DNA from: Bradyrhizobium ottawaense
GTDB lineage: Bacteria > Pseudomonadota > Alphaproteobacteria > Rhizobiales > Xanthobacteraceae
Length of the DNA: 64,000 bases
Direction: 5' to 3'
NCBI RefSeq assembly: GCF_900099825.1
Contig: NZ_LT629693.1
Span: forward strand, 4,971,001 to 5,035,000
Within the stretch, counting starts at the first letter, position 1. Every line of letters begins with the position of its first letter. Below the pieces are notes generated by a model, which was given only the letters and a program-made list of their open reading frames with translations, did not search any database and was not told the DNA's origin. Of the stretch, positions 36,522-45,204 are shown one piece after another. The position numbers and the translations under genes were made by a program.

Positions 36522-36934
36522 GGATTACTCCTGTATTACGAGATATTTAGATCCCGGCAGCGCAACTGCTCTGCAGCAGCGTTACTCTTGCTTTCGCAAC
36601 CTCGCCAGTTGGACTGAATTGCGTTTGCGAGAAACCGGGCGCGGACCGAAAATGTATGCATCCGCTTCGCAACGACTTTGGTTCGATTGCTGCGATTGCG
36701 CCGGTTTTGCGCCAATCTCCGGAAGCCGGAATTTATCACCCTCGCGGCAAATTGCCTTGATGATGGCTTCGAAATGTTGACGGTATTTCATGGTGCTTCA
36801 CCGGATAGTGACACGTTTGCAAGTGATTGATTTATAAGTATGCGGCCATGGAGAGTCTGCTGGCTCATATCTCGTGTGTGCGGTTGGCCCGCATTCTTTG
36901 CCATTGGTCCAATTGATAAAGACGCACAGCTTCA
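36522..36934. promoter_or_regulatory. katA-oxyR divergent intergenic region
   Basis: About 410 bp between the divergent catalase and OxyR genes, with no supported gene; it should hold both promoters and the OxyR site. I did not find an unambiguous OxyR tetranucleotide pattern by eye. Confidence 0.5.
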
Positions 36935-36946
36935 GTGAACATTCCG

Positions 36947-37900
36947 ATGGCCATCCTGCCCAGTCTTCAACAACTCCGCTTTCTCTGTGCTCTGGCCGAG
37001 CAATGCCATTTCGGCCGTGCTGCGGAAAGTTGTGCCGTCACGCAATCGACGCTGAGCGGAGGGATCAAGGAGCTCGAGGCACGGCTGGGCATAACGCTGT
37101 TTGAGCGCAGCCATCGCCACGTGATACTGACGCCCTTGGGGAAAGAGATCGCGACGCGCGCCCGGCGACTGCTGGTCGACGCCGAGGAGCTGGTCGGGTT
37201 GGCCCACAACGCGCAGGAGCCATTGTCCGGGCCGCTCCGGTTCGGGGTAATCCCGACAGTCGGGCCGTATGTCCTGCCCTCGCTGCTGTCGCATCTGGGC
37301 ATTGCGCTGCCGAAGCTCAAACTGTACGTGCGGGAGGCACCGACTGCAGTGTTGCTGGACAGGCTCGCTGGAGGAGAGCTCGACATTTTGTTGGTGGCAA
37401 TTCCTTATGACCTTGGCGATGTCGAGGCGATGGAAATCGCAAAAGATCCAATCGTCGTAGCGATGCCGCGCAACCATTCTCTTGGCCATCACAAGGTGGT
37501 GAGCCGTGATGACCTGGCGCGCGAGCAGCTGCTCCTGATCGAGGACGGACATTGCCTGCGCAGCCATTCACTGCAGGCATGCCGGATCGCGGATCCGGTT
37601 CGCAATGAAGTCTTCCAGGCGACCAGCCTGCGAACGCTTGTCCAGATGGTGGCCGCTGAACTTGGCATCACGCTAATGCCCCAGATTGCGGTGGATTCAG
37701 AACTCGCTTCAACTCGCAATGTTGTGATTCGGCCGCTCTCTCCAGACAAGCCGTTCCGGACCCTGGTCCTGGCTTGGCGGCCGACATCCTCGCGCGGCGT
37801 CGAATTCAGGATGCTCGGAAATCTTATCCGAGAGTGTCTGACTGGTAGCAAGAGAGCAATTGCGCCTGACCGGGACACTGAAGTACTGGCAGCGCCCTGA
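36947..37900 (+). CDS. oxyR: OxyR-type LysR regulator of the peroxide response
   Basis: 317 aa from the ATG at 36947 (an in-frame GTG lies at 36935; neither has a strong ribosome binding site). Winged helix at residues 1-60 (LSGGIKELEARLGITLFERS). The regulatory domain has LLLIEDGHCLRSHSLQAC, in which the two Cys match the redox pair (C199, C208) of E. coli OxyR. Peroxide would form this disulfide and turn on the divergent catalase. Confidence 0.93.
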   Translation: MAILPSLQQLRFLCALAEQCHFGRAAESCAVTQSTLSGGIKELEARLGITLFERSHRHVILTPLGKEIATRARRLLVDAEELVGLAHNAQEPLSGPLRFGVIPTVGPYVLPSLLSHLGIALPKLKLYVREAPTAVLLDRLAGGELDILLVAIPYDLGDVEAMEIAKDPIVVAMPRNHSLGHHKVVSRDDLAREQLLLIEDGHCLRSHSLQACRIADPVRNEVFQATSLRTLVQMVAAELGITLMPQIAVDSELASTRNVVIRPLSPDKPFRTLVLAWRPTSSRGVEFRMLGNLIRECLTGSKRAIAPDRDTEVLAAP

Positions 37901-37970
37901 GCAGCGCGCCAGGTCGGCATCCATTGTGGCGATGCCTGTGTGCTGGCCCGGCGTCATCGGCTGCTTCGAT

Positions 37971-38090
37971 CAATGCCTTCGAAATTTCCCGTTAGCGATT
38001 GGGAGCCGGGCGACCATATGTGGCCTAGGCGAGAAATGATCGCTAGTGGCTCTGGCCATTGAAAGGAAAATGACATGACTGAACGAAGAA
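37971..38090 (+). repeat. Upstream duplicated region, copy 1
   Basis: It begins CCTTCGAAATTTCCCGTTAG and runs to GAAAGGAAAATGACATGACTG, covering the promoter and ribosome binding site of the gene at 38075. A second copy lies at 38487-38605. Confidence 0.85.
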
Positions 38091-38338
38091 CGATGATGCA
38101 GACCAAGATGAAATTCGCATCGATTGGCGCTGCCGCTTTTGCCGCGACAGCTTTCGCAACTCCCGCGCTGGCGCAAGCCGTTATCAACGATCCCGGCTAT
38201 TGCGCGCAGTTCTACCCAAATGCAAATTGCCAAAACCTGGGAGCGGGCAATCCGTACACCAATGGCGGCTACTGGCAGAACGACAACGCGTCCGTGGAAC
38301 CTCGTCTGCACCGTCACTATCGGGTGCACCGCGGATAA
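38075..38338 (+). CDS. Small secreted protein, paralogue of the gene at 27482
   Basis: 87 aa; AAAGGA precedes the ATG at 38075 (an internal ATG at 38108 equals the start of the paralogue). A signal peptide ends near ALAQA; the mature part has DPGYCAQFYPNANCQNLGAG and a basic His/Arg-rich end. Function unknown. Its upstream region is duplicated in front of the next gene. Confidence 0.75.
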   Translation: MTERRTMMQTKMKFASIGAAAFAATAFATPALAQAVINDPGYCAQFYPNANCQNLGAGNPYTNGGYWQNDNASVEPRLHRHYRVHRG

Positions 38339-38486
38339 TGGAAAATGAAGCGGCCAAGCGGCCGCTTCCAATCGCTGCGCTCTATGGCCTTCAAAATCTC
38401 CAACGACCCGATGATGATCTGTCGGCATCCGAGCGCCATCGCGCCCTGGAATTCAGCGGCCGGTGCCATTGGCAGCTCCGGTTACC

Positions 38487-38605
38487 GCCTTCGAAATTTC
38501 CCGTTAGCGATTGGGAGCCGGGCGGCCACATGCGGGGCGAGAAGTTCGATGATCACTGACGGCTCTGCCCGTCGAAAGGAAAATGACATGACTGGACGAA
38601 GAATG
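38487..38605 (+). repeat. Upstream duplicated region, copy 2
   Basis: A near-copy of 37971-38090, again starting CCTTCGAAATTTCCCGTTAG and ending GAAAGGAAAATGACATGACTG, placed before the glycine-rich gene. Both genes thus share upstream sequence and the first codons. Confidence 0.85.
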
Positions 38606-39082
38606 ATGACGGTATTGGCAACCGCCCTCCTTGCCGGCTCTCTGCTCGCGACGGGTGCACAAGCGCGCGGCGGTGGAGGCGGCGGCGGTGGAGGCGGCGG
38701 TGGACATGGTGGCGGCGGCTTTGGTGGTGGCGGTGGCTTCCACGGAGGAGGCATGGGCGGCTTTGGTGGCGGCGGCTTCCACAGTGGCGCTTTCGCTGGA
38801 GGATTTCACGGTTTTGGCCCCGGCCCCGTCGTTCGAGGATCCAACAATGGCGGCTTCCATGGCTTTGGCCCCGGTCCCGTCGTTCGAGGATTTAATGGCC
38901 ACGACTACGGGCACCACCACTACGGCTACCGGCCGTATGGCTACTGGAACGACTACGCTTACGATTATCCGTACTACACCTACGACGATTCTTACTACGA
39001 CGACGGCAGTTGCTACGTTCTTCGGCGACGGGTGCACACCGCGCATGGCTGGCGTCTGCAACCCCGCCAGGTATGCGGTTGA
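38588..39082 (+). CDS. Glycine-rich secreted protein
   Basis: 164 aa from the ATG at 38588 with AAAGGA upstream. A signal peptide (VLATALLAGSLLATGAQA) is followed by a run of Gly with His and Phe (GGGFHGGGMGGFGGGGFHSG) and two copies of GGFHGFGPGPVVRG. Next comes a Tyr/Asp/His-rich part (YGHHHYGYRPYGYW) and a C-terminal ~25 residues with two Cys (SCYVLRRRVHTAHGWRL). Likely a periplasmic or surface protein; function unknown. Confidence 0.8.
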   Translation: MTGRRMMTVLATALLAGSLLATGAQARGGGGGGGGGGGGHGGGGFGGGGGFHGGGMGGFGGGGFHSGAFAGGFHGFGPGPVVRGSNNGGFHGFGPGPVVRGFNGHDYGHHHYGYRPYGYWNDYAYDYPYYTYDDSYYDDGSCYVLRRRVHTAHGWRLQPRQVCG

Positions 39083-39567
39083 TCGACCGTCGCTTATCGA
39101 TGTTGATCGCGGTCTGAAACGTCAACTGACTGCATAAGTGTCGATTGCCATGAGAAGACCTCGGCGCGGTCCCGCGCTGAGGTCAATTTTCGCGGGAGGC
39201 GGCTACTTCCTCGCTGCGACCCGCTACGTTTCCGAAATCACGTAGCTGTGCTCGACACGCGCAAGCTCAACATTAGAGTTTCACGCACGTTTGCCAGGCG
39301 TCCGTTCAGCCGCCGCGGGTGGCCGAACACTCAAGCGTGATGAGCATGGTGCTCGTTCCTTCCTACATCTGGAAAAGTGAGGCGCTTGGCTTGCGTTCAC
39401 GGCAGACGAAGAACCGTGACCGCGAAAGCGGGCCGGCACTCGCGAAATCGTACGACAGACGGGTCCTGCATGCAGTGCGGACACTCCGGCGTACTGAAGC
39501 TGTCGTCAAGTCTGACGCCGCGGACCTGGTTCGGCCGTACCGCAAGGGCACAGGATAGGAGCAGCTG
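39083..39567. other. Gap between glycine-rich gene and sorA
   Basis: It holds one clear terminator and then ~380 bp without a convincing gene. The ribosome binding site AGGAGC lies just before the sorA ATG. Confidence 0.5.
39157..39190 (+). terminator. Rho-independent terminator
   Basis: GACCTCGGCGCGG pairs with CGCGCTGAGGTC across a short loop, followed by AATTTT. It lies 75 bp after the glycine-rich gene. Confidence 0.7.
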
Positions 39568-40806
39568 ATGCGGGATCACGACGTGCAACCATCGGGACTG
39601 ACGCGACGGCGCGTACTGGGCGGGATGGGCGTTGCCAGCCTGGCGCTATTGTCTTCGCCGGCGTCCGCGCAAGAGACGGTCGATCTGCATGTGCCGGGCG
39701 GTCCGAGTACGCGGATGATCACTACCTCCTATCCGCAAAAGGGCCGAATGATTTTGCAGCGATCCAGCCCGCCATGGCTTGAGACGCCCTTCGAGGTCTT
39801 CGACAAAGGCGTGTTCACCCCAAACGACCAGCATTATGTCAGCTGGCACTGGGCGAATTTCCCGGGCGACATCGATGTCGACAGCTTTCGTCTGACGGTG
39901 CGCGGCCTAGTCAATCAGACCCTTTCGCTGTCGCTCAAAGATATCTTGCAGGGCTTGCCGAGATTCGATATCGCCGCTGTCAACCAATGCGCCGGCGCTT
40001 CGCGCATCTACGCCGTTCCACGCGTTGCCGGCGCTCAATGGGCAAATGGTTCGATGAGTAACGCGATCTGGACCGGTGTGCGTCTCAAGGACGTGCTTGA
40101 CCGTGCCGGCGTAAAACCTGGCGCCATTCAGGTCCGCTTCGGTGGCTTGGACGAGCCGGCGATGCAGGACGCGCCGAAATTCCTGAAGTCGCTGACCATC
40201 GATCACGCCCGCGATGGCGAAGTGATGATCGCTTTCGGCATGAACGGCGAACAGCTTCCATTGTTGAACGGATTTCCGCTGCGGCTCGTCGTGCCCGGCT
40301 GGTGCGGCGTCTACTGGATCAAGATGCTGAACGACATTGAAGTATTGGATCAGCCCGACACCAATTACTGGACGGCGACCGGCTACCGCGTGCCCGATAC
40401 GCCGCACAATACCGTCAAGCCGGGCGAGACGGGATTCAAGACGGTTCCGGTGACCCGCAATGTTCCGAGGTCGTTTATCACCAATATCCGCAACGGCGAC
40501 AGCGTGCCGGCGGGGGTGCCGGCTTCGGCGCGAGGTATCGCCTTCGGCGGCGATTGCGGCGTTGCCCGCGTCGATCTGTCGATCGATGGCGGCAAGAGCT
40601 GGCAGCCGACCCAACTCGGTGCCGACCAGGGGACATACGGGTTCCGGCAATGGCAGACGCAATTTACGCTGCCGGCGCGCGGCGTGCGCACCCTGATGGT
40701 TCGTTGCACCAACACTGGGAACGAGGCCCAGCCCGATTTCCCGATCTGGAATCCGACCGGCTACATGTACAATACCATTGAAACGACCCATGTGGTCGCG
40801 GCCTGA
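39568..40806 (+). CDS. sorA: Sulfite dehydrogenase molybdopterin subunit
   Basis: 412 aa, exported by the Tat route (TRRRVLGGMGVASLALLSSP). Sulfite-oxidase fold: the molybdenum-binding Cys in AAVNQCAGASRI, substrate Arg-rich loops, PLLNGFPLRLVVPGWCGVYW, and a C-terminal dimer domain (VDLSIDGGKSWQPTQLG). Oxidises sulfite to sulfate in the periplasm and passes electrons to the cytochrome encoded 12 bp downstream. Confidence 0.93.
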   Translation: MRDHDVQPSGLTRRRVLGGMGVASLALLSSPASAQETVDLHVPGGPSTRMITTSYPQKGRMILQRSSPPWLETPFEVFDKGVFTPNDQHYVSWHWANFPGDIDVDSFRLTVRGLVNQTLSLSLKDILQGLPRFDIAAVNQCAGASRIYAVPRVAGAQWANGSMSNAIWTGVRLKDVLDRAGVKPGAIQVRFGGLDEPAMQDAPKFLKSLTIDHARDGEVMIAFGMNGEQLPLLNGFPLRLVVPGWCGVYWIKMLNDIEVLDQPDTNYWTATGYRVPDTPHNTVKPGETGFKTVPVTRNVPRSFITNIRNGDSVPAGVPASARGIAFGGDCGVARVDLSIDGGKSWQPTQLGADQGTYGFRQWQTQFTLPARGVRTLMVRCTNTGNEAQPDFPIWNPTGYMYNTIETTHVVAA

Positions 40807-40818
40807 GGAGGAACTAGG

Positions 40819-41151
40819 ATGCGTGCTGTTCTTCTGATGGCCGCCGCCGTTGCCGGTCTCGTTCTGTTGCGACATCCCGGCGAGGCCGCAACGATCACCA
40901 CATTGAAGTCGCCGAAGCTGGATGTCCCCACCAGCGACGCGATGTTCCCGGCCGGTCCGGGATCGGATGCGATCAACAACAATTGCCTGGCCTGTCACTC
41001 GGCCGACCATGTGTTGAACCAGCCTTCGTTGTCCAGGGAGGCCTGGCAAGAGGTCGTCAACAAGATGATTACGGCCTACAAGGCTCCCGTCAGCCCTGAC
41101 GACGCCAAAGCGATCGTGAACTATCTGGTTCGCACCAAAGGCGCTTCATAG
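40819..41151 (+). CDS. sorB: Sulfite dehydrogenase cytochrome c subunit
   Basis: 110 aa with a signal peptide and one haem site, CLACH (in INNNCLACHSADHVLNQP). The axial Met is probably in VVNKMITAYKAPV. Length and partner fit SorB. It is in an operon with sorA. Confidence 0.92.
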   Translation: MRAVLLMAAAVAGLVLLRHPGEAATITTLKSPKLDVPTSDAMFPAGPGSDAINNNCLACHSADHVLNQPSLSREAWQEVVNKMITAYKAPVSPDDAKAIVNYLVRTKGAS

Positions 41152-41457
41152 GACCGGTAACACAAGCCCGGGGGCGACAGGATCCTGGCGCGCCGCCAAA
41201 CCTAAACGAAACGAAACAGCTCGCCATGACGAAACTTGGAATTGGTGTTGGAATGTCCCGCCTCCGGTGGCGAATGAGCTTACGCCATGAACCTTTTTTG
41301 CTCGTACGTGAGAGCGGCGGTCGGTGCCGCAGGCTTGGGCGTATGGCGAACATATTGCGAGCATATGTAAAAAAACACCGGCAGATTTCGATGTCGCCAT
41401 TGCAATGTTTCTACTTCTGAACTTGCAGTGACTGGCTCGCTATCGTAGTTGTCGGTA
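41152..41457. other. Non-coding gap
   Basis: About 300 bp before the Opp/Dpp-type operon; no gene recognised. It must contain the operon promoter. Confidence 0.4.
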
Positions 41458-42372
41458 ATGGTCTTGTTTATCGTCCGCAGACTGTGGCTGGCCGCCTTGG
41501 TGTGCCTCACCGTTCTGGTCGTCAGCTTCATCCTGACACGCCTCTCCGGCGATCTGGCCGCGTCGATCGCAGGCCCGAACGCTTCCGCGGCCGATGTCGC
41601 AATCATTACCAGGAATTATGGCCTCGACCGCCCTTTGGTGGTGCAGTTTCTCGAATGGGCCGGCCACGCAGCCGAGGGCGACCTCGGCCGATCCTTCCTG
41701 TACCATGTCCCGGTCTGGGGACTGATCCGCGATCGATTGCCGGTCACTCTGGCGCTTGGCCTGACCGGCCTTGCGATCGCGCTGTTGGTCGCCCTGCCGC
41801 TGGGCATTCTGGCGGCGGTGCGAGAGGGCTCGGCGATCGATCGGGGCATCATGATGGTGGCGCTGTTGGGGCAGGCTATGCCGGGCTTCTGGTTCGGTCT
41901 GGTGATGATCGTGCTGCTTGGCCTCGACCTGCAATGGCTGCCGATTTCGGGCGTGGACACCTGGCAAGGCTACATCATGCCGGGGATCGTGCTGGCCTTT
42001 TCGGCAATCCCAGCCTTGATGCGCCTGACCCGCTCGGGAATGATCGACGCGCTGGCGGCGGATTACATTCGCACCGCGCGCGCGAAGGGACTGAGCCGGA
42101 CGAAGATCATCCTCAAGCATGCCTTGCGCAATGCGGCGATGCCGGTGGTCTCCATCGCGGCGGTGCAACTCGGCTTTATGTTGGGAGGATCCGTGGTGAT
42201 CGAGTCTGTCTTCGCACTGCCGGGCGTCGGCTATCTGGCCTGGGAGTCTATCACCAAGAATGATTTTCCGGTGGTCCAGGCCGTCGTGCTGTTTTTGGCC
42301 GTCATCTACATCGCCCTGACCTTGCTGGCGGACATGATGAATGCGCTGCTCGATCCGAGGTTGCGCGGATGA
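41458..42372 (+). CDS. Peptide/nickel-type ABC transporter permease (DppB-like)
   Basis: 304 aa from the ATG at 41458 (a TTG at 41449 is also in frame). Six membrane helices, with the EAA-type loop as ADYIRTARAKGLSRTKIILK. The N-terminal LRRL-type start and GLDRPLVVQFLEW are typical of DppB/OppB. First gene of a four-gene operon, overlapping the next by 4 bp. Confidence 0.92.
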   Translation: MVLFIVRRLWLAALVCLTVLVVSFILTRLSGDLAASIAGPNASAADVAIITRNYGLDRPLVVQFLEWAGHAAEGDLGRSFLYHVPVWGLIRDRLPVTLALGLTGLAIALLVALPLGILAAVREGSAIDRGIMMVALLGQAMPGFWFGLVMIVLLGLDLQWLPISGVDTWQGYIMPGIVLAFSAIPALMRLTRSGMIDALAADYIRTARAKGLSRTKIILKHALRNAAMPVVSIAAVQLGFMLGGSVVIESVFALPGVGYLAWESITKNDFPVVQAVVLFLAVIYIALTLLADMMNALLDPRLRG

Positions 42373-43247
42373 GTGCCATTGTAATTGTCCAATCCCGGCC
42401 GGCCCGGCGGTGGTTACCTGCATTTCGTCACCTCGCCACGCTGCTGGGCGCAGTGATCATAGGGGCCGCAGTGCTGGTCGCGATCTTCGCACCCTATCTG
42501 ACGCCGCATGATCCATTCGCTCAGGATCTCAACCAGCGCCTCATTCCTCCGGTTTGGATGGAGGGCAGCCAGCCGACGCATCTATTGGGCACGGATCAGA
42601 TCGGCCGCGATTACCTGTCACGCCTGATCTACGGCACGCGCATTTCCATGCTGATCGGCATGCTGACCGTCATCACATCCGGCGTCATTGGTATCACGCT
42701 GGGAATCATCGGCGGGTTCTATGGCGGGCGCACCGACGACGTCGTGATGTTCCTGATCACCTGCCGCCTGTCGATCCCGCTGATCCTGGTGGCGTTGACG
42801 GTGGTGGCGCTGGTTGGCAGTTCGCTTGCGGTGGTGATTCTGACGCTCGGGCTGTTGCTGTGGGACCGGTTCGCCGTGGTGGCGCGTACCACCGCGATGC
42901 AGGTACGCAACCTCGATTACATCGCCGCAGCCCAGGCTGCCGGTGCATCGCGCCTGCATATTCTGCTGCGCGAGGTGCTTCCCAATATCGCCAATCATTT
43001 GGTGGTGGTGGCAACGCTGGAAATGGCGCTGGCGATCCTGCTTGAAGCGGCTCTGTCATTTCTCGGACTGGGCGTGCCGCCGCCCTTGCCGAGCTGGGGG
43101 CTGATGATCGCCGAAGCCAAGGAATACATGTTCTTCAGCCCGTGGGTGATCATGACCCCCGGGGTCGCGCTGTTCGTGCTGGTGCTCGGCATCAACCTGC
43201 TGGGCGACGGGCTGCGCGACTTGCTCGGGGCGGATATGCGGCGATGA
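42369..43247 (+). CDS. Peptide/nickel-type ABC transporter permease (DppC-like)
   Basis: 292 aa. N-terminal HDPFAQDLNQRLIPPVW and LLGTDQIGRDYLSRLIYGTR, then the EAA loop (LDYIAAAQAAGASRLHILLR) and LSFLGLGVPPPLPSWG, all hallmarks of DppC/OppC. It is coupled by ATGA overlaps at both ends. Confidence 0.93.
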   Translation: MSAIVIVQSRPARRWLPAFRHLATLLGAVIIGAAVLVAIFAPYLTPHDPFAQDLNQRLIPPVWMEGSQPTHLLGTDQIGRDYLSRLIYGTRISMLIGMLTVITSGVIGITLGIIGGFYGGRTDDVVMFLITCRLSIPLILVALTVVALVGSSLAVVILTLGLLLWDRFAVVARTTAMQVRNLDYIAAAQAAGASRLHILLREVLPNIANHLVVVATLEMALAILLEAALSFLGLGVPPPLPSWGLMIAEAKEYMFFSPWVIMTPGVALFVLVLGINLLGDGLRDLLGADMRR

Positions 43248-44236
43248 CACCCGTCGTACCGGACCCGGTTCTCAGCGTCGCCAATCTGCGTGTCTCCTTC
43301 GGGCAGACCGAAGCCGCGCGGGGCGTGACGTTGGCGGTGGCGCGCGGCGAAACGCATTGCCTGGTCGGCGAGTCCGGCTGCGGCAAATCCGTTACCGCGC
43401 TATCGGTGATGAACCTGCTGCCGCGCGGGATCGCCCGCACCGCCGATCACCTTCGCTTTCAGGGGCAGGATCTGCTGGGCATGTCGGAGCGGCAGACCGC
43501 ACGGCTGCGCGGCGACAAGATGGCGATGATCTTCCAGGAACCGATGACGAGCCTGAACCCGGCCTATACGATCGGATCGCAGATGTCCGAGGTGTTCGAA
43601 CGCCATCGTGGGGCGACACGGCGGCAGGCCATGGACAGGGCGGCCGAGTTGCTGGCGCGCGTGGGCATTACCGCTCCGGGGATGCGCCTCGGGCAATATC
43701 CCCATCAGCTCTCCGGCGGTCTGCGCCAGCGGGTGATGATCGCCATGGCGCTGATGTGCGATCCGGAGTTGCTGATCGCCGACGAACCGACAACGGCTCT
43801 CGATGTGACGGTACAAGCGCAGATCCTGCGGCTGCTGCAGAAGCTGCAGCAGGAGTTGGGATTGGCATTGCTGTTGATCACGCATGATCTCGGCGTGGTG
43901 GCGCGGATGGCGCAGCGAGTCTCGGTGATGTATGCGGGCGAGGTGGTCGAAACCGGTACGGTGGCCGAGGTGTTCGCAGCACCCACGCACCCCTACACGC
44001 GCGGGCTATTGGACTGCATTCCCGTGCCCGGCATGACGCGGGCGGGCGAGCCCCTGGGCAACATTCCGGGCGTGGTACCGCGCATAGCGCCGGGCTTCAT
44101 CGGTTGCGGGTTTCGCGACCGCTGTACTTTGGCCATGCCGGAATGTGCCCAGACCATGCCGTTGCGCAATGCCGGCGGCGATCATTTCTATCTCTGCCGG
44201 CTGCCGCCGGATTGGAAGCGAGCTGCCGCCGCATGA
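43244..44236 (+). CDS. Peptide-type ABC transporter ATPase (DppD-like)
   Basis: 330 aa from the ATG overlapping the previous stop. Walker [11 protein letters not shown]-loop [10 protein letters not shown], signature [15 protein letters not shown], Walker [13 protein letters not shown]. The C-terminal oligopeptide-transporter extension has the Cys-containing ending [14 protein letters not shown]. Confidence 0.93.
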   Translation: MTPVVPDPVLSVANLRVSFGQTEAARGVTLAVARGETHCLVGESGCGKSVTALSVMNLLPRGIARTADHLRFQGQDLLGMSERQTARLRGDKMAMIFQEPMTSLNPAYTIGSQMSEVFERHRGATRRQAMDRAAELLARVGITAPGMRLGQYPHQLSGGLRQRVMIAMALMCDPELLIADEPTTALDVTVQAQILRLLQKLQQELGLALLLITHDLGVVARMAQRVSVMYAGEVVETGTVAEVFAAPTHPYTRGLLDCIPVPGMTRAGEPLGNIPGVVPRIAPGFIGCGFRDRCTLAMPECAQTMPLRNAGGDHFYLCRLPPDWKRAAAA

Positions 44237-45189
44237 CCCATGCGATCGAAGTCCGGAATGTCTACCGCGAGTTCCAGCAACGCAGCGCTATGGCAGGCCT
44301 CCGTCACAAGGTGCGCGCGGTAGACGGCGTCACGTTCTCGCTTCCGGCGGGCGATGTGCTGGGGGTGGTGGGCGAGTCCGGCTGCGGCAAGTCAACGCTT
44401 GCCCGTCTCATCATGGGCCTGCTGCCGCCGACCTCGGGCGAGATTCTGGTGGATGGACGCAGCCTGGCCGGCATGGATCGGCGCGAACGTGCCCGACTGA
44501 TCCAGCCCGTGTTCCAGGACCCGTACTCCTCGCTCAACCCGCGCCAGCGTATTCGCGACATCGTCGGCCTGCCGCTGGCCTCCCAGGGCAATCTGCCGAA
44601 GGCGCAGCAGGCCGATCGCGTCATGGAGATGCTGGCGCGCGTTGGAATTTCCAGCGAGATGGCCGAGCGCATGCCGGGCCAGCTCTCCGGCGGCCAGCGG
44701 CAGCGTGTGGCCATCGCGCGTGCCCTCGTGCTGCACCCGCGCATCGTGGTGTGCGACGAGCCCACCAGCGCGCTGGATGTCTCCGTGCAGGCGCAGATTC
44801 TCAACCTGCTGGCGGAATTGCGGCGGGAGCTCGGACTGACCTATCTCTTCATCAGCCACAACCTGGCGGTGGTGGAATACATCGCCACGGAAGTGGCGGT
44901 GATGTACCTCGGCCGGATCGTCGAGCAGGCGCCGGCGCAGGAGCTGTTCCGCACCCCCACGCACCCCTACACACAGGCGCTGCTGGCCTCCGTGCTGACA
45001 CCGGACCCGGCTCTCGGCCTTCCCGATGTCGGTCTGGGCGACGCCTACCCGGATCCCACCAATATCCCGCCGGGTTGTCGTTTCCACCCGCGTTGCCCGA
45101 GCGCATTGGCGAAATGCGCCGCTACGATGCCGGACAACATCCGCAAGGATGGCCGTCTGGTCGAATGTCTGCTGGCAATCCCGGCATAG
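44233..45189 (+). CDS. Peptide-type ABC transporter ATPase (DppF-like)
   Basis: 318 aa, start overlapping the stop of the previous gene. Walker [11 protein letters not shown]-loop [12 protein letters not shown], signature [15 protein letters not shown], Walker [13 protein letters not shown]-terminal [14 protein letters not shown]. Completes the transporter. Confidence 0.93.
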   Translation: MTHAIEVRNVYREFQQRSAMAGLRHKVRAVDGVTFSLPAGDVLGVVGESGCGKSTLARLIMGLLPPTSGEILVDGRSLAGMDRRERARLIQPVFQDPYSSLNPRQRIRDIVGLPLASQGNLPKAQQADRVMEMLARVGISSEMAERMPGQLSGGQRQRVAIARALVLHPRIVVCDEPTSALDVSVQAQILNLLAELRRELGLTYLFISHNLAVVEYIATEVAVMYLGRIVEQAPAQELFRTPTHPYTQALLASVLTPDPALGLPDVGLGDAYPDPTNIPPGCRFHPRCPSALAKCAATMPDNIRKDGRLVECLLAIPA

Positions 45190-45204
45190 GGCAGGCGCCA
45201 GTCG

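Noticed and set aside
36582..36791. 69-codon minus-strand frame in the katA-oxyR gap
   Set aside because: No family match by eye and no ribosome binding site; the space is needed for two promoters.
41440..42423. 327-codon minus-strand frame opposite the DppB-like permease
   Set aside because: Gln/His/Arg-rich composition typical of an antisense shadow; the permease is certain.
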